DNA of 64,000 nucleotides from Halisarca cf. caerulea. Lineage: Eukaryota > Porifera > Demospongiae > Chondrillida > Halisarcidae. The DNA lies in the NCBI GenBank assembly GCA_963170055.1, contig CAUJGJ010000185.1:3795275-3859274 (forward strand). Reading direction: 5' to 3'. Both the position numbers and the translations under genes were made by a program. Shown here one piece after another: positions 50,608-63,330 of this stretch. The notes under the pieces were generated by a model. The model worked only from the letters and a program-made list of their open reading frames with translations, searched no databases and was not told the DNA's origin. Positions within the stretch are counted from its first letter, which is position 1. Each line of letters begins with the position of its first letter.

Positions 50608-51318
50608 AAAGTTATTTGCATGCATGTAGAGAGTGTTTTCTGCCCTACTGTGTTTGTACCAAATTCTACACATGTGTGATATATTTATTGCCACTCCCCA
50701 CACTCACTGATCTGTACTTGTCACATGTACACATCATGTAGATAACACATCTCCCTTTTCACAGGTACATACATATATACGGTATATACAGTTTGCTATC
50801 TGTTGTACACATGTACATATGTAAGCAACTGAATGTACTGTGTATCATGAGTGCCAAACATGCATATTTGTAGCTTAATAGAAGGTTAGGATTACTGAAT
50901 AGCTGGAATACGTAGTGTTTAATTTTTAATTGCATTACAGTTTTCTCTGTAGGATTTGGTAGTTTGTACACCATATCACTGATACTAAGTGTTTAACTGG
51001 ATTACAATAGAAGATTTGATTAAGTACAATTGTATGCATTACTCTTTCAATGGAGGGGAAAACCCTTATGGTTGTCATGGTACTCAGACATTGCTACACA
51101 TGCTCTTAATCCTTAATAGTGTGAGAAACACAGATGAGTACGTACCACACACAGAAATACAGTTTGATTTCTCATAATGATGCTAATCATGCCTGGAAAT
51201 GTTGTAGTTTCAGTTTTATTAATGTGTACTAGGGAGTTTTATAATAAGGGGTGAGTTTTGATTTCACTTTGCAAATGGTAGTAGAGTCCCGCGAAGGTGA
51301 TTTGTTTGCTTTGTGGAT

Positions 51319-51328
51319 GTGTGTGTGT

Positions 51329-51391
<63 letters not shown>

Positions 51392-51409
51392 ATGTGTGTG
51401 TGCATGTGT

Positions 51410-51453
<44 letters not shown>
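51319..51453. repeat. (TG)n microsatellite
   Basis: 135 bases of TG with CTGTATG and GAG interruptions. Confidence 0.95.
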
Positions 51454-51455
<2 letters not shown>

Positions 51456-52507
51456 CTATTTTATGCATACACACGCCAAGTGTTTATACACTGAAGTGGA
51501 AACTTGTATATTGCTTGTATTGATGATTTCTAATACAGTGAAAATTGATTGGTAAGTACCCAGTTTGGTGCATACTCCTCACCTTGTCCCTTCATAATAT
51601 GTACCTCATGTACTGCATATACAGTAAACCACTCCTGATAGTAAGTACTTTTGATAAATAGTACTAATTTGTGCCCCATCTTCAAGGTACTCACTAGGCA
51701 ATATTGCGAGTGTATACATCTCTCTCATGTTGTGCACTTCTTTGGAGGTATAGTACATATATATACTCTGTACCAACGCTGTGTTGATGTTGAGTCAGCC
51801 ATAGTACGTATATATACTCTGTACCAATGCTGTGTTGATGTTGAGTCAGCCATTGTACGTAAGCCTTATTGGCACTACTTTATCATTGCTCTCCTGCTCA
51901 CCAGTTTAATCCTCCGCACAGGAGCTAGCTGACCATGCAGACACCAGGTGGTGTGTTATGCACTGTACACACATGTATGGTATACCAGTGTGTGTGTATG
52001 TTTGATGGGACTATGTCATCTTATACCTCATGATCGCACTTTCGTTGAATTGGAAAAGTGTACAAATCAGTAATTGTTAATTTCAATTTCTTGCAAATTG
52101 AAAGTTCGTTGATCAAGAGCTGATGACTCAAATGAGTTCCCGCTATTCTATTTAATCAACACCCACATACAGTATATTCTTATTATTGATTAGCACTTCT
52201 TTCTGTATGTGCTTTCATTCACTTGAGAATGTTTTCCTATGTCACGTCTATCAACGTTATGTTGTCCTCTTGCCAACTGTGAGTATATGTGTTCCCTCAG
52301 TTTCCTTCACTGAGTGGGTGCGTTTATACTACATAAAAATTGGTACGTCCAGGGAAAGCCTACAAATTTTGTATGTTATGGCTGGTTTTTTTTAATAATT
52401 TTCCTATCATTATCAAGTTAGCAGCTCATAAACACTGCACCCAGAGCAGGAAGCAGCAGATGTGTGGGTGTACGCAATTGGGTATGCTGTACAAAGGTAT
52501 CTATATA

Positions 52508-52684
52508 CAGTGAAACCCCTCTAATCCGACACTCAATGGGAGCTGAGATTAGTGTTGGATTAGGAGGTTGTCGGATTACAGAGTACCTTTTACCATACTT
52601 TAATATGATGACTGTACCTCATTAAACAGTCGGATTAGAGAGAATGTTGGATTACAGAAGTGTCAGATTAGAGAGGTGTCACTG
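52508..52684. mobile_element. pogo-like palindromic MITE
   Basis: The ends CAGTGAAACCCCTCTAATCC and GGTGTCACTG are flanked by TA. It contains the internal family block AGAGTACCTTTTACCATACT. Confidence 0.8.
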
Positions 52685-52821
52685 TAGTGCAATCATGTGT
52701 ACAAATCTCATTACAAAGACTTGTAACTTGTGCATATGTACTACAATATATACAGTCACCTGTGTATGCTCAAGCTATGCAGTAAAACAGCAGTTGAAAT
52801 GTGTATGTGCATACAGAATAG

Positions 52822-52822
<1 letters not shown>

Positions 52823-52878
<56 letters not shown>

Positions 52879-52922
52879 TACCCATATGTGAGTGTGTGTG
52901 TTTGTGTGTGTATACATGTGTG

Positions 52923-52992
<70 letters not shown>

Positions 52993-53030
52993 TACCCATA
53001 TGTGAGTGTGTGTGTTTATGTGTGTATACA

Positions 53031-53074
<44 letters not shown>

Positions 53075-53115
53075 TGTGTGTGTGTACATGTATGTATGTA
53101 TACATGTGTGTGTGG
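52823..53115. repeat. (TG)n array with a tandem 115-bp higher-order unit
   Basis: The interrupting block TGTGTACCCATATGTGAGTG ... TATACATGTGTGC occurs at about 52871 and again at about 52986, so a 115-base segment has been duplicated. Confidence 0.9.
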
Positions 53116-53148
53116 GCATTATGATAGTAAACAAGCCACAAATTTTTC

Positions 53149-53268
53149 TGTTGTCAGAGACCAACTTGGACAAGTCACCGGTAAACCTATCTCTTAGCAA
53201 ACTTGTTTCTTGGCCTATATCCTTGCCATTGACGGCAATGGGATGCAAGCAGTACATGAATGAATGCA
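53149..53268 (+). CDS. Exon-like segment (segment f), strand uncertain
   Basis: Acceptor CTGTTGTCAG and possible donor CATG|GTGTGT bound a frame encoding ETNLDKSPVNLSLSKLVSWP and ISLPLTAMGCKQYMNECM. The complementary strand also reads well (GKDIGQETSLLRDRFTGDLS), so orientation is not secure. Confidence 0.25.
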
Positions 53269-53759
53269 TGGTGTGTGGGTATGTGCCTATGTACACATGC
53301 ATGTTTTTGATTCTTAGTTTCTTGATGCCTCTCTCAACAGGCCTTATACACATGCATGCGTTCCCCTATGTGAGGTCCTGTACTTCACTCTATCAAGTGT
53401 TGCAGCAGAGCACACCTTCTCACCAGTGTGGTTTATACCAATTGTATGCACATGTAAGCTGTACATATTACTCTTCATCTGCTACAAACCATACAGTTCA
53501 TGTGTGCTTACTGTTCATACTCCTCACTCTGTGCCTACCTCAGCATGTACAGTACTGTTATATATGCATGCTAACATACATATGTACTCCTCAGTCTGTG
53601 CCGACCTCTTCTGCAGTATACACAGACTAATACACACTCTTGATCTGTGCCTACCTCGTGTATATTGACAGTACATACATAGGACTATTTACTCTGGATT
53701 ATTAGCATGGCATAGTACTACATGTATTATTGTGATAAAATTATCACCTCTGATGGTAG

Positions 53760-53853
53760 GTACAATTTGTTATGCCCTTCACAATGCTTGTGGACTAATT
53801 TGACAGCTTGGGGTGTGCGACTGGAGCATCCATGTGTGATTGTACTTTTGCAG
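53760..53853 (+). CDS. Exon-like segment of an unidentified gene (segment g, 31 codons)
   Basis: Acceptor GATGGTAG and donor GCAG|GTCTGT bound 94 bases encoding YNLLCPSQCLWTNLTAWG followed by VRLEHPCVIVLLQ. TNLTAWGVR loosely resembles the mature start of S8 enzymes (TxxxWGxxR), but the entry phase does not match I9 exon 4. Most likely it belongs to another gene. Confidence 0.35.
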
Positions 53854-55273
53854 GTCTGTATATGTATACGTAATATGTATACACTGTGCATGCACATATG
53901 CTCACATGCAAAAGTGGCAGGGTTCTATCCAGTGGGAGAGTTTCCACCCCAAATTGTGCAGCTTTCACCCCCCCCCCCCCCTCCAAAAGAAAATTCCAGC
54001 TGTAATGCCAAATACTATAGATAAGACCCTACTTGAGTGTCAAAATCAACCTCAAGTGATCTAAAATAGCCTCAGATACCACCTTATACAGCCTAAAACT
54101 CAAATTTTCCCTGAGGGAGCATACCCCCCCCTTAGTTACATACTCCTATGATACCACATACGTACGTATGTACATATCTGCACCTCCTTACATCACTGCA
54201 CTGAGTATGTTTATACGCATCTAGGATACTGTGTGCATACATAAATGGCCACCTTCCAATACTATCGTTTGTTATTCCCCTGGCCCCATGATCATTATCC
54301 TGAAAGAAACCCTCCTACATTGATACAATACTTACATCCAAAACACAATCACGTCCTGCATGTCTACATACACTGAAATACTGAAGTTTCCACCCCCCAC
54401 TCATCCCTCCCCCCCCCCCCCATCCCCAATATTCTCATCCTAGATAATTGTGCATGAGTGGTAAACATGAACTACTGGTGGTCTAACACAGTGATGAGTT
54501 CAGCTGACAATGTCATGACTATGACATAAACACAATAAGTGTAAGGAGCACATAAGAAATGACAGTTTTCAATTTGGTATTGTTGCTTCTGACTTTCAAG
54601 CCACCTAATTAAAGGCCTCAACAGTACTATATATGTATATATATCTATGTATAGCTGCACGCATTGTCTTTGTTCCTCAAGTGTATGCATGTGTTCGTAC
54701 AAGTGAATACACTTGTGTTTCTGTGTATCGAACATGTGTGTACAAGTGTGTATTGCTGAGTAATGTGGATCCCTTAAATTGTACTTTCCCACACATTTTG
54801 CATCACATGTGTTCAAACATAGCTTTTGTACATATTTGTAAAAAGATGTCAATGGCTGCATATATTTTCACAGTATAATATTATATGTGTGTATGTAATT
54901 ACACCAGTATTTATACATAAAGTATGCTGTATATATCTACATATGTACACATACATTTTGTGGCTATAGTATTATATAATACTCTTTTATGTACATAGAT
55001 GTACATGTATTAAGAGATACATGCCTATATATATATATATATACATCTGTATAATATATATTTAATTCAATTCAATTCAAATATTACCGTGAATCATGCC
55101 AACTAGGGTACTAGGACACGGCATTGTCCAAAGTAGCACTAAGCATAATAATTATAGGCAAAGACATAGGGCAAAAGAAATAAGTGGTACAGACAAGAAT
55201 AAAGCAAAAGAGAAGTAATTGATGAATAAATAATACTGTCAATGTTAACAGAACCTAGCATGCCACATACTGA

Positions 55274-55304
<31 letters not shown>

Positions 55305-55345
55305 CACACACAAACACACACACACACACACACACATGCACACAC

Positions 55346-55398
<53 letters not shown>

Positions 55399-55428
55399 CA
55401 TACACACACACGCACGCACGCACGCATG

Positions 55429-55478
<50 letters not shown>

Positions 55479-55481
55479 CAC

Positions 55482-55517
<36 letters not shown>

Positions 55518-55525
55518 ACACACAT
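55305..55525. repeat. (CA)n microsatellite
   Basis: 220 bases of CA with CGCACGCACGCATG interruptions. It is one of only two long tracts with CA rather than TG on the plus strand. Confidence 0.95.
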
Positions 55526-56419
55526 GCACTTATATATCCTGCATTGTTAAATCTTCACGACCATTAATATACAATGATTTCATGAGTGATTTTATTCACA
55601 AACATTTCAGTATACGTATACACAAATTTTTATTCACTAGTACTCTGCTATAGTACGATGATGTATTTTGTGATTTATTATATTTCCACCTCCCCTAGAT
55701 GGTGTTTCATGAAATTAAGTGGTTGTAATAATTTTGTGATCTAGTGTATGTGTCTAGCTGTATATATATTTCTAACCCAGTGCATGGAAGATCAAAGAGA
55801 ACTAGACATGTATGGTAGTTTTCAGCTGGTAATAACCACAGAATTTTGAACTAATTTGGAAAATTGATCATGCTGAACACGACCTCTTCAATTCTGTGCC
55901 ACACTGCGCTGTGAATCTGGGAATATGAAAGAATGTGTACATATGAAGGATGTGGAGAGCAAGTTCCCCATATCAAAAAAGTTAGGTATGATGTAAATTT
56001 GGCTGGACATACCATAAAAGGTACAATTTACTGCAAAGAATCTCACATAGTGATTGAATGAGTGTTTTGGGAGGTGTGGGAGTACTATGTACTCTCCTAG
56101 TTTCAATCAGTGGCAAAGTGATTCCGGCACTCATGCAAACCTTGTGATTGTCACAAGGTATGAGTGGTTGCTGCTACCTGGCTGATCGCGCATTTAAAGA
56201 AAACACAAAGCCGAACCTCTACTTCTACAGTAATTGTACTAACCAAACACAACCTTTCTTTGTAGCATGTTACGTATTTTTACAGGGGTATAAGTCAGTT
56301 GCATCCTGTTTCACTTCCACAATATCAATTGTGTCACCCTATGACTTCAGCTTTGCCTTGATCTTGCTTGATAACTGGTATATTACACTCATACTGTGAT
56401 GTAACTATATCATTCCCAT

Positions 56420-56940
<521 letters not shown>

Positions 56941-57336
56941 TCAGAGGTACAAAAGTACCATGCAGATGTGAGTTTCTAGCGATAATGTGTTCAGTCTGAA
57001 TGTTCGGGCAGCCATTTTACCATCATACCTACATATGAAACACTGTCATGGTATATGTTATGTATGTGTAAAATTACAATAATTATTTAATTGTGATACT
57101 CTTTCTGATGCTGTGATAGATTTCTGGGCATATACAGTATAATATGTATATAAAGTATGGGCAGAAGGTCAGTATCAGAAAATTTAGGCCCAAGGTAAAT
57201 AAAAACACCAGAGGGGCTAATTTCCGATATAAATATACACATGGATATGTTCACAGTATGACATCAGGTACTTGATACCGTCAAAGTAATGCTGCCATTT
57301 GTTAACTGGTTGGTAAGGCATTGTATTGATAACCTA

Positions 57337-57527
57337 CAGTGGAGCCCGGCCCTCTAATCTGGACACCTTGGGACCAGAATGGACTGTCCTGATTATTGAG
57401 GTGTCCTCATTTCAGGGGTTAAATCTGTTCTATGTCAATGCATAGTGAAGTATTTGGTACCAGTGGCATGTGTCCATAATAGGGGGGTGTCTGTATTTCA
57501 GTGGGCCGGATTAGAGGGGCTCCACTG
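57337..57527. mobile_element. pogo-like palindromic MITE (GC-richer variant)
   Basis: The ends CAGTGGAGCCCGGCCCTCTA and GATTAGAGGGGCTCCACTG are flanked by TA. The rest of 56940-58890 shows no gene I can support. Confidence 0.75.
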
Positions 57528-57811
57528 TATATGGTTGCACAATAGTCATACTAGATATGCATACTGTATAGGTACATACCCACACATTATATACTGTACA
57601 TAATTTTACATATACTGTATAATGTGTATCAGCACAAGTGCGCGTACATGCATGCATGTGTAGTGAATGTTCAAGCCGCTCTGGTGTTTTTATTTACCTT
57701 GGGCCTAAATTTTCTGATACTGACCTTCTGCCTATGCTTTGTATACATATTATACTGTAGCAAATGTGCACGTGTTGCTTTTGTATGCACATATACGTGT
57801 GTTGACTTGTG

Positions 57812-57812
57812 T

Positions 57813-57850
<38 letters not shown>

Positions 57851-57905
57851 CATGTGTGTGTGTGTGTGGGGGGGGGGGGGTAGGTGTAGATGTGTGGGTG
57901 TGTGG
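57812..57905. repeat. (TG)n plus poly-G microsatellite
   Basis: TG repeats are followed by a run of about 12 G and TGTGGGTGGGTG, a sequence with G-quadruplex potential. Confidence 0.85.
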
Positions 57906-58883
57906 GTGGGTGCGTGCATGCATGTGTGTCTTATTCTATCGTGTACATATGTGCATGTGTAAATGTGCTTGTGTTTTTGTTTATACAGTATGTGTATTAT
58001 GTATGTGTGTATTTATGCATGCTTACTGTGCATATGTGTGTTCTCATTGATGCAAGTGGTGTGTTTTTGTGTTCATGTGGATGCCTGTTTTCTTTTAGTG
58101 TGTAGAACATAGGCTCATGTACATAATTATCATGTTACCTACTGTATGCATCCCCCTTCCTGAGCATATACTACCACACATTGTACGTGCGCACATGCAC
58201 GCTCACTTGTGTAGTTGTGGGTCATGTTTGATCGCAAGCAGATTAGTTTTATAACCTTTAGGAGTGTTTCTCACACCACCACTACAGCCAACTTCTATAT
58301 CACACATGCATTCCATTGAGCTTAAGGGTAAACTTGCCATACAATGGATTATGTATCCTTTCAAGAAATAATGTGGCCTTGTGCATCTCCTAGGTTACAG
58401 GGCTTTCTAGATGCTTCAAAGATAGCGTAACATGCAGCCTACCCGTATGTGTATCAAGTATTAATTGGTACTCTGTCGTGACATGGAGTTTTGCGTACAA
58501 CTGTTTGAAGGATTTGTTCACGACTTGTCTCTGTACATTGTCCAGTGAGTGAAGACAGAATTACATGTGTGCATCATGTAGACACCTGCATCACTTCACA
58601 TTCTTCTCTGATTCATGTACATAACACATACGTATTGCATATTAGCCATTTGGACACCTTGGAGTAGGTAGTGTCATGCATACAAGGGTGCAATTACAAA
58701 GTGGGCGGGGTATGTGTACAGTAGCTGGTGTATGTACATTGTACAACATGTGAGCATAAGCCAAACAGACACCTGCGATGCATAGGCTTCACAGGCTTAC
58801 ATAGATGTACAGACTACAACTTGCCAAAAAGTGTAACAGTTTCCGGAAGGAATATTGACCTGTTTATGTGTTATATCATACTG

Positions 58884-58888
<5 letters not shown>

Positions 58889-58957
<69 letters not shown>
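58889..58957. repeat. (TG)n(TTG)n compound microsatellite
   Basis: About 18 TG units run directly into 11 TTG units. Confidence 0.95.
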
Positions 58958-59214
58958 CATGTACTGTACAACATATGGTCTGTGCAGCAATCTCCAAATT
59001 AATGTGGATTAATCCAAAACTCAGTGCTTTGATGGAGCAAATTGGGTCTTTGTGAACACTGCTGGCTAAACGTGTTACAAGTGATCTTACTAACCTCTGC
59101 CGAATTGAATGTACATACATACATTATGTATCATTGCTGTACACATAAGTACACACATGTAACTTCAGCTACATGTTTGCATTGGAACAACAATCTGCTT
59201 CACACTTGTGGTTT

Positions 59215-59645
59215 AGTGTTGTAGTGGTCTGTAAACACCACCAGCTGCATGGTCAGTGTCCCCAGGGTGGTCTCAATTAGGTATGCCAACAGACCGGAGT
59301 CAGACACTGATAGTACATCACCTGGCTTCACCTGGATGGCATGAAGTCAGTATGGGATTCCTGAACCAAACAGAAGACCAACATAGTCCACACATTTTCC
59401 TTATACGAGTCAACCTTGTCTGCTGTACGTGAGATTGGTCTTAGTGATAAGGAAGTCCTGGGGCACACAGAGGATGGTAACGGGTGATTGCAAAATGGTA
59501 TCCACTCATGTTATCAGTGGTCTAACTTTGAGCTGATGTCAAAGAACAAGTATGCAATCTTTCCTTGGGGATCTGCCAAGCTGACTTGAGATATTCAATC
59601 TCAAGGGAGAGGCTAGCTGCTTCATCGTCGTTGCTTAAATATGGA
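59215..59645 (-). pseudogene. Decayed coding sequence of unknown family, minus strand
   Basis: Protein-like blocks occur in order on the minus strand but in different frames: DDEAASLSLEIEYLKSAWQI, then GKIAYLFFDISSKLDH, PVTILCVPQDFLITKTNLTY, and VKPGDVLSVSDSGLLAYLIE followed by TTLGTLTMQLVVFTDHYN. Stops and frame changes separate them. It looks like a gene or element remnant. I do not recognise it. Confidence 0.3.
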
Positions 59646-60034
59646 TAAGTGATTGCCAAATTGGTTGATGATAAACAACCTGTAGGTATATTCCAAGCTG
59701 ATAAGAGTTTTTATTTCACTCAAAATTGGATCCTCACTGACTCCTTACTCCTGTGTGCATTATCCTCCAGCATTGCAGACAGAGGAGTACCATACATTTT
59801 GCCCACATGGTGACTCTGCAGCTGTTTGTGCTTACATATGTAAACTTTCCTACAATAATGTGGTATACAGTATGTACTAGTACATGTGTATGTGGTGTTT
59901 ATTTATCTGTACCTGTATATGGCATACTGGATTGTCCGACCTGGTGAGGTGCTTCAGTCTGTCTCAGCAGTGTTGAGATGTCTGTTTGTGTGAGATTTTC
60001 CATTGTGGGGTTCACGGATATTGCTTTGTCCAAC

Positions 60035-60070
60035 ATGGCTAACGGCCGCGGCGACTTCGTACCCTACAAT
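60035..60070 (+). CDS. Candidate first coding exon of a new gene
   Basis: An ATG in good context (CAACATGG) opens 12 codons, MANGRGDFVPYN, in an unusually CpG-rich patch (GGCCGCGGCGACTTCG) and ends at a strong donor, AAT|GTATGT. Promoter-proximal first exons often look like this in compact invertebrate genes. Likely following segments are 60304, 61007 and 61239. The product is unknown. Confidence 0.45.
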
Positions 60071-60303
60071 GTATGTCTCACCTTAAGACGCTTCAATTGC
60101 CGCATGTGCACAATATTTATCATAAGTAGATAATTAACTAGACATTCATATGCATTTGATTAAAATTAATAGAAATCAATTGTGTTATAATACTTAAATC
60201 AGCTATTCAAATTGCAGCAACATCTGCACATGTGTGGTATCTTGCAGCTTGTATGTGTGCGTGTATGTTTGTGCATCTCACATGTATGAATGTTGGTCAA
60301 CAG

Positions 60304-60435
60304 CTGAAAAAGAAACTGAATGTTCATTCACTGAGGGGTGGTCCACTTGACACACAACATGATCATTTCTTGTACCGTACACATGGTGACTCCATCACAG
60401 GTACTCTATACAGCAGAGGCACTATGATAAAGGAT
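60304..60435 (+). CDS. Exon-like segment following 60035 (unknown product)
   Basis: Acceptor TGGTCAACAG continues the frame of the 60035 exon in phase 0. It encodes LKKKLNVHSLRGGPLDTQHD, HFLYRTHGDSITGTLYSRGT and MIKD, up to a strong GTACGT donor. An earlier donor (ACAG|GTACTC) is possible. The frame stays open to 60654 if not spliced. Confidence 0.4.
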
Positions 60436-60499
60436 GTACGTGAGTGGCTTCATTCACTTTCACTTGACCTTAAACATGCAGTGTCAGAACTACCACAAA

Positions 60500-60612
60500 C
60501 TCTGTACACCACACATTACTGTAATATTCTGTACACCACACAATACAGTAATATTCTGTACACCACACAATACTGTAATATCCTGTACACCACACAGTAC
60601 TGTAATATTGTA
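60500..60612. repeat. 26-bp minisatellite, about four copies
   Basis: TACTGTAATATTCTGTACAC plus CACACA repeats every 26 bases with small changes. Confidence 0.85.
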
Positions 60613-60918
60613 CAGCAAAACCTGTCTGTAGCGACCATTCAAGGGATCAAGTAATTGTGGTCTCTGCAGATAGGTGGTCCTTGTACAGAGGTGCTTTACA
60701 TGTTGAGCTCAATTTACAGGTTGTTATTCAGAGAATTACAGTATACCTTGAAACCTGTCTAAAGACCACTTGTATAGAAGACCACTTGTCTATAGAGACC
60801 ACTGTAGGCCACTCCATGGGCCACCTCAGTGATACTAATACTCTGTATAAGGACCAGCTGTCTACAGAGACCATCATCACTTGGTCCCTTGAGTGGTTGT
60901 TTTAGACAGGTTTTACTG
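60613..60918. mobile_element. Diverged pogo-like palindromic MITE
   Basis: The ends CAGCAAAACCTGTCTGTAG and AGACAGGTTTTACTG enclose several CAGAGACCA/GGTCC inverted blocks. Confidence 0.6.
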
Positions 60919-61006
60919 TACAATATATAATAAATATATTTCTCCTCTTAGCATGTTTGTGGTGGATGCAGTAATGTACAGTATGTTATGTGTGTGTGTA
61001 TTGCAG

Positions 61007-61109
61007 AGACCTGTGTGTGATGTGTGCTGTGCAGTGTCTTCTGTGCATTACTTGTTAGAGGATCAGGTCATCAGACAGACATATGAGAGATGGAGAGGAC
61101 ACTTTTGTT
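61007..61109 (+). CDS. Exon-like segment (unknown product)
   Basis: Acceptor GTATTGCAG and donor TGTT|GTAAAA bound 103 bases encoding RPVCDVCCAVSSVHYLLEDQ and VIRQTYERWRGHFC. The phase matches the next segment at 61239. The family is not recognised. Confidence 0.4.
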
Positions 61110-61238
61110 GTAAAATTATTTCATTTGCATAACATGTAAGAGAAGTGGACAAAATTCCTTCTGAGTGAGATAATATCCATGGAGCCAACTCCACCCAAAG
61201 GAAGCCCACCTTACATGTGTGAGCATGTAATGTTTCAG

Positions 61239-61399
61239 ATACCTGTGCACAGCAGGAGGAGGGGTGGATCGTACATGTTGGTTGTGTGAATTCCCTAAAT
61301 ACATTGGATATGCTACGGGATGTCCTTAGTCACCCATACGCATGGATTTCTCACACCAGTGGATGCCATAGGTCAACTGATCGTTTAGTTCCAACATAG
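61239..61399 (+). CDS. Exon-like segment (unknown product), closes at TAG but stays readable beyond
   Basis: Acceptor ATGTTTCAG joins in phase to 61007-61109. The frame encodes TCAQQEEGWIVHVGCVNSLN, TLDMLRDVLSHPYAWISHTS and GCHRSTDRLVPT, then TAG (61397-61399). The same frame continues as PLHSQHTFHCEQLVRDNDKS, so either an internal donor (CATAG|GTCAAC near 61372) removes the stop or this is a pseudogene. Confidence 0.4.
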
Positions 61400-61888
61400 C
61401 CTCTCCACTCACAACACACATTTCATTGTGAACAACTTGTGAGGGACAATGACAAGTCATTGCAGTGTGTGTGGCTACTGTGTATTGTAAAAATGGTCAT
61501 CTGCAGCATAGGCGTGGGAACCAAGGTGGGGTCTAAGGCTCCCACACTTTTAGCAAGTAGGGGCCAAATATCATACATGTGTCTAGCATGTTGTTGCTAT
61601 ACATATTATGCTCCATGTACAACTTTCCGGCCCCTCACGTGTGTGAGCGTTCCTACGCCCCTGTCCAGTGAACCCTGTTGAGCACATACCCTTGGGAACT
61701 GCAGAAGATATTAATCCTATATCCAAAATATTCCATTACTGGAACAATATAATGTAATATCATATTACATTGTCATGGTGCATGTGAGGGGGGTGCATGT
61801 GACATTACAGTTTTTAAAACCAGAATATTCTTCTAAGTGATGTGCAACTACTGTAAGTGGATTTATTGTATATCCACAAGGTTGGCAG

Positions 61889-62093
61889 TCAAGTGCGTGG
61901 AGAGGGTCAGTCAAAGGTTATAGATCTTTCAATGGGGCTTCTCCGAAGAGACGGTATTCTTCTGTGTGTACATAATGCTTATCTTCCTCCCTTGTGGTCT
62001 GATCAATGCTCTGTGACCACGTCACGGCTCTTTCCCCTCAACTTGGATCATTGCCTACTGACTAATTTCACGCTGTATCTCCTACACAAATAG
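61889..62093 (+). CDS. Exon-like segment (unknown product)
   Basis: Acceptor TTGGCAG opens a segment encoding QVRGEGQSKVIDLSMGLLRR, DGILLCVHNAYLPPLWSDQC and SVTTSRLFPLNLDHCLL, ending at TAG. Codon use is balanced and it may be the last exon in this series or be spliced internally. The family is not recognised. Confidence 0.35.
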
Positions 62094-62520
62094 TATTTAG
62101 CTCGAAGTTCATATTATATTCCTACAGCTCGAGAGAGCACTGTTGTGTCACACGTGAAGATCACATACTGTGAAAGCAATCAAAATCTAAGGCTGTCGTA
62201 TGTACTCCAGATAACACCTTAGTGGAACTGAGCCTATGCTTGTCTGACTATGCAAATTGCTTTTTGCTGTCTGTCCTGATAAGACTCTGCACTGGGTGTG
62301 GAGATGTGTAGGATTCCATTATTTAATATCTCAGCATATTCCTGTGCCTTGCATACCTGTGTGCAAAATGGAATTCATTGTTACGAAGTACCTGAGCTGA
62401 GTATGTGAAGGTAACCTCAGATGCTTACATATGTACACACTATACATCTCTATACTCCCACCTTCAGATGTACTTCCCCTAGCTACATATACAGTGCACT
62501 GTAATATTGGGTTTGCATCA

Positions 62521-62537
62521 GTGTGCTTGCGTGCGTG

Positions 62538-62604
<67 letters not shown>

Positions 62605-62618
62605 GCATGTGTGTGTGT

Positions 62619-62704
<86 letters not shown>

Positions 62705-62705
62705 G

Positions 62706-62760
<55 letters not shown>

Positions 62761-62830
62761 TGTACTTGTGTGTGTGTGTCTACTGTGTGTGTGCGTGTAT
62801 GTACTTGTGTGTGTGTGTGTACTGGTGTGG

Positions 62831-62890
<60 letters not shown>

Positions 62891-62988
62891 TGTACTTGTG
62901 TGTGTGTGTGTGTGCTTGCACACATGCACGTATGTGTCTACTGTGTGTGTGCGTGTGTGTACTTGTGTGTGTGTGTGTACTGGTGTGG

Positions 62989-63060
<72 letters not shown>

Positions 63061-63070
63061 ATGCATGTGC
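62521..63070. repeat. (TG)n array, about 550 bases, with a duplicated GTACTTG module
   Basis: Blocks of TG are separated by modules such as GTGTACTTGTGTGTG and TACTGGTGTGGTTG. The module series at 62759-62840 recurs at about 62888-63000, showing segmental duplication. All long open frames here are low-complexity artefacts. Confidence 0.95.
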
Positions 63071-63260
63071 GTATGTTTGATGGGGAGAAGGTAAGACAGT
63101 ATGTAATTGATTAAAAGAGTGTGACTGAATTTTGTTTGCCTTAGGGTACCTGAAATGGATGGAATATCATTTATAAATCAACTTCATATTCACGTACTTT
63201 GCAACTTTTTCACAAAAAAATTGTGACCATTCTTGTATCTGCATGATCATGTACTTGCAG

Positions 63261-63330
63261 AGTCTGTACTCCCGTAGTGAAGAGTGTTCAGCGTTAGACA
63301 ACCACCCGTGGAGTGGTTTCGTGTGGAGAT
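63261..63330 (+). CDS. Exon-like segment (unknown product)
   Basis: Acceptor GTACTTGCAG is followed by a frame encoding SLYSRSEECSALDNHPWSGF and VWR before TAA. The donor is not clear. The remaining 63331-64000 has no feature I can support apart from a short (CCCTGA)n run near 63670. Confidence 0.3.

Noticed and set aside
51060..51110. CHGTQ sequence as a possible HGTH exon
   Set aside because: It lacks the second His and the VAG motif, and no matching splice phase is visible.
54845..54875. SMAA-like sequence as a possible catalytic Ser exon of the I9 paralogue
   Set aside because: The surrounding residues (KKMSMAAYIF) lack the GTSMAxPHVAG pattern and the exon borders do not fit protease exon 11.
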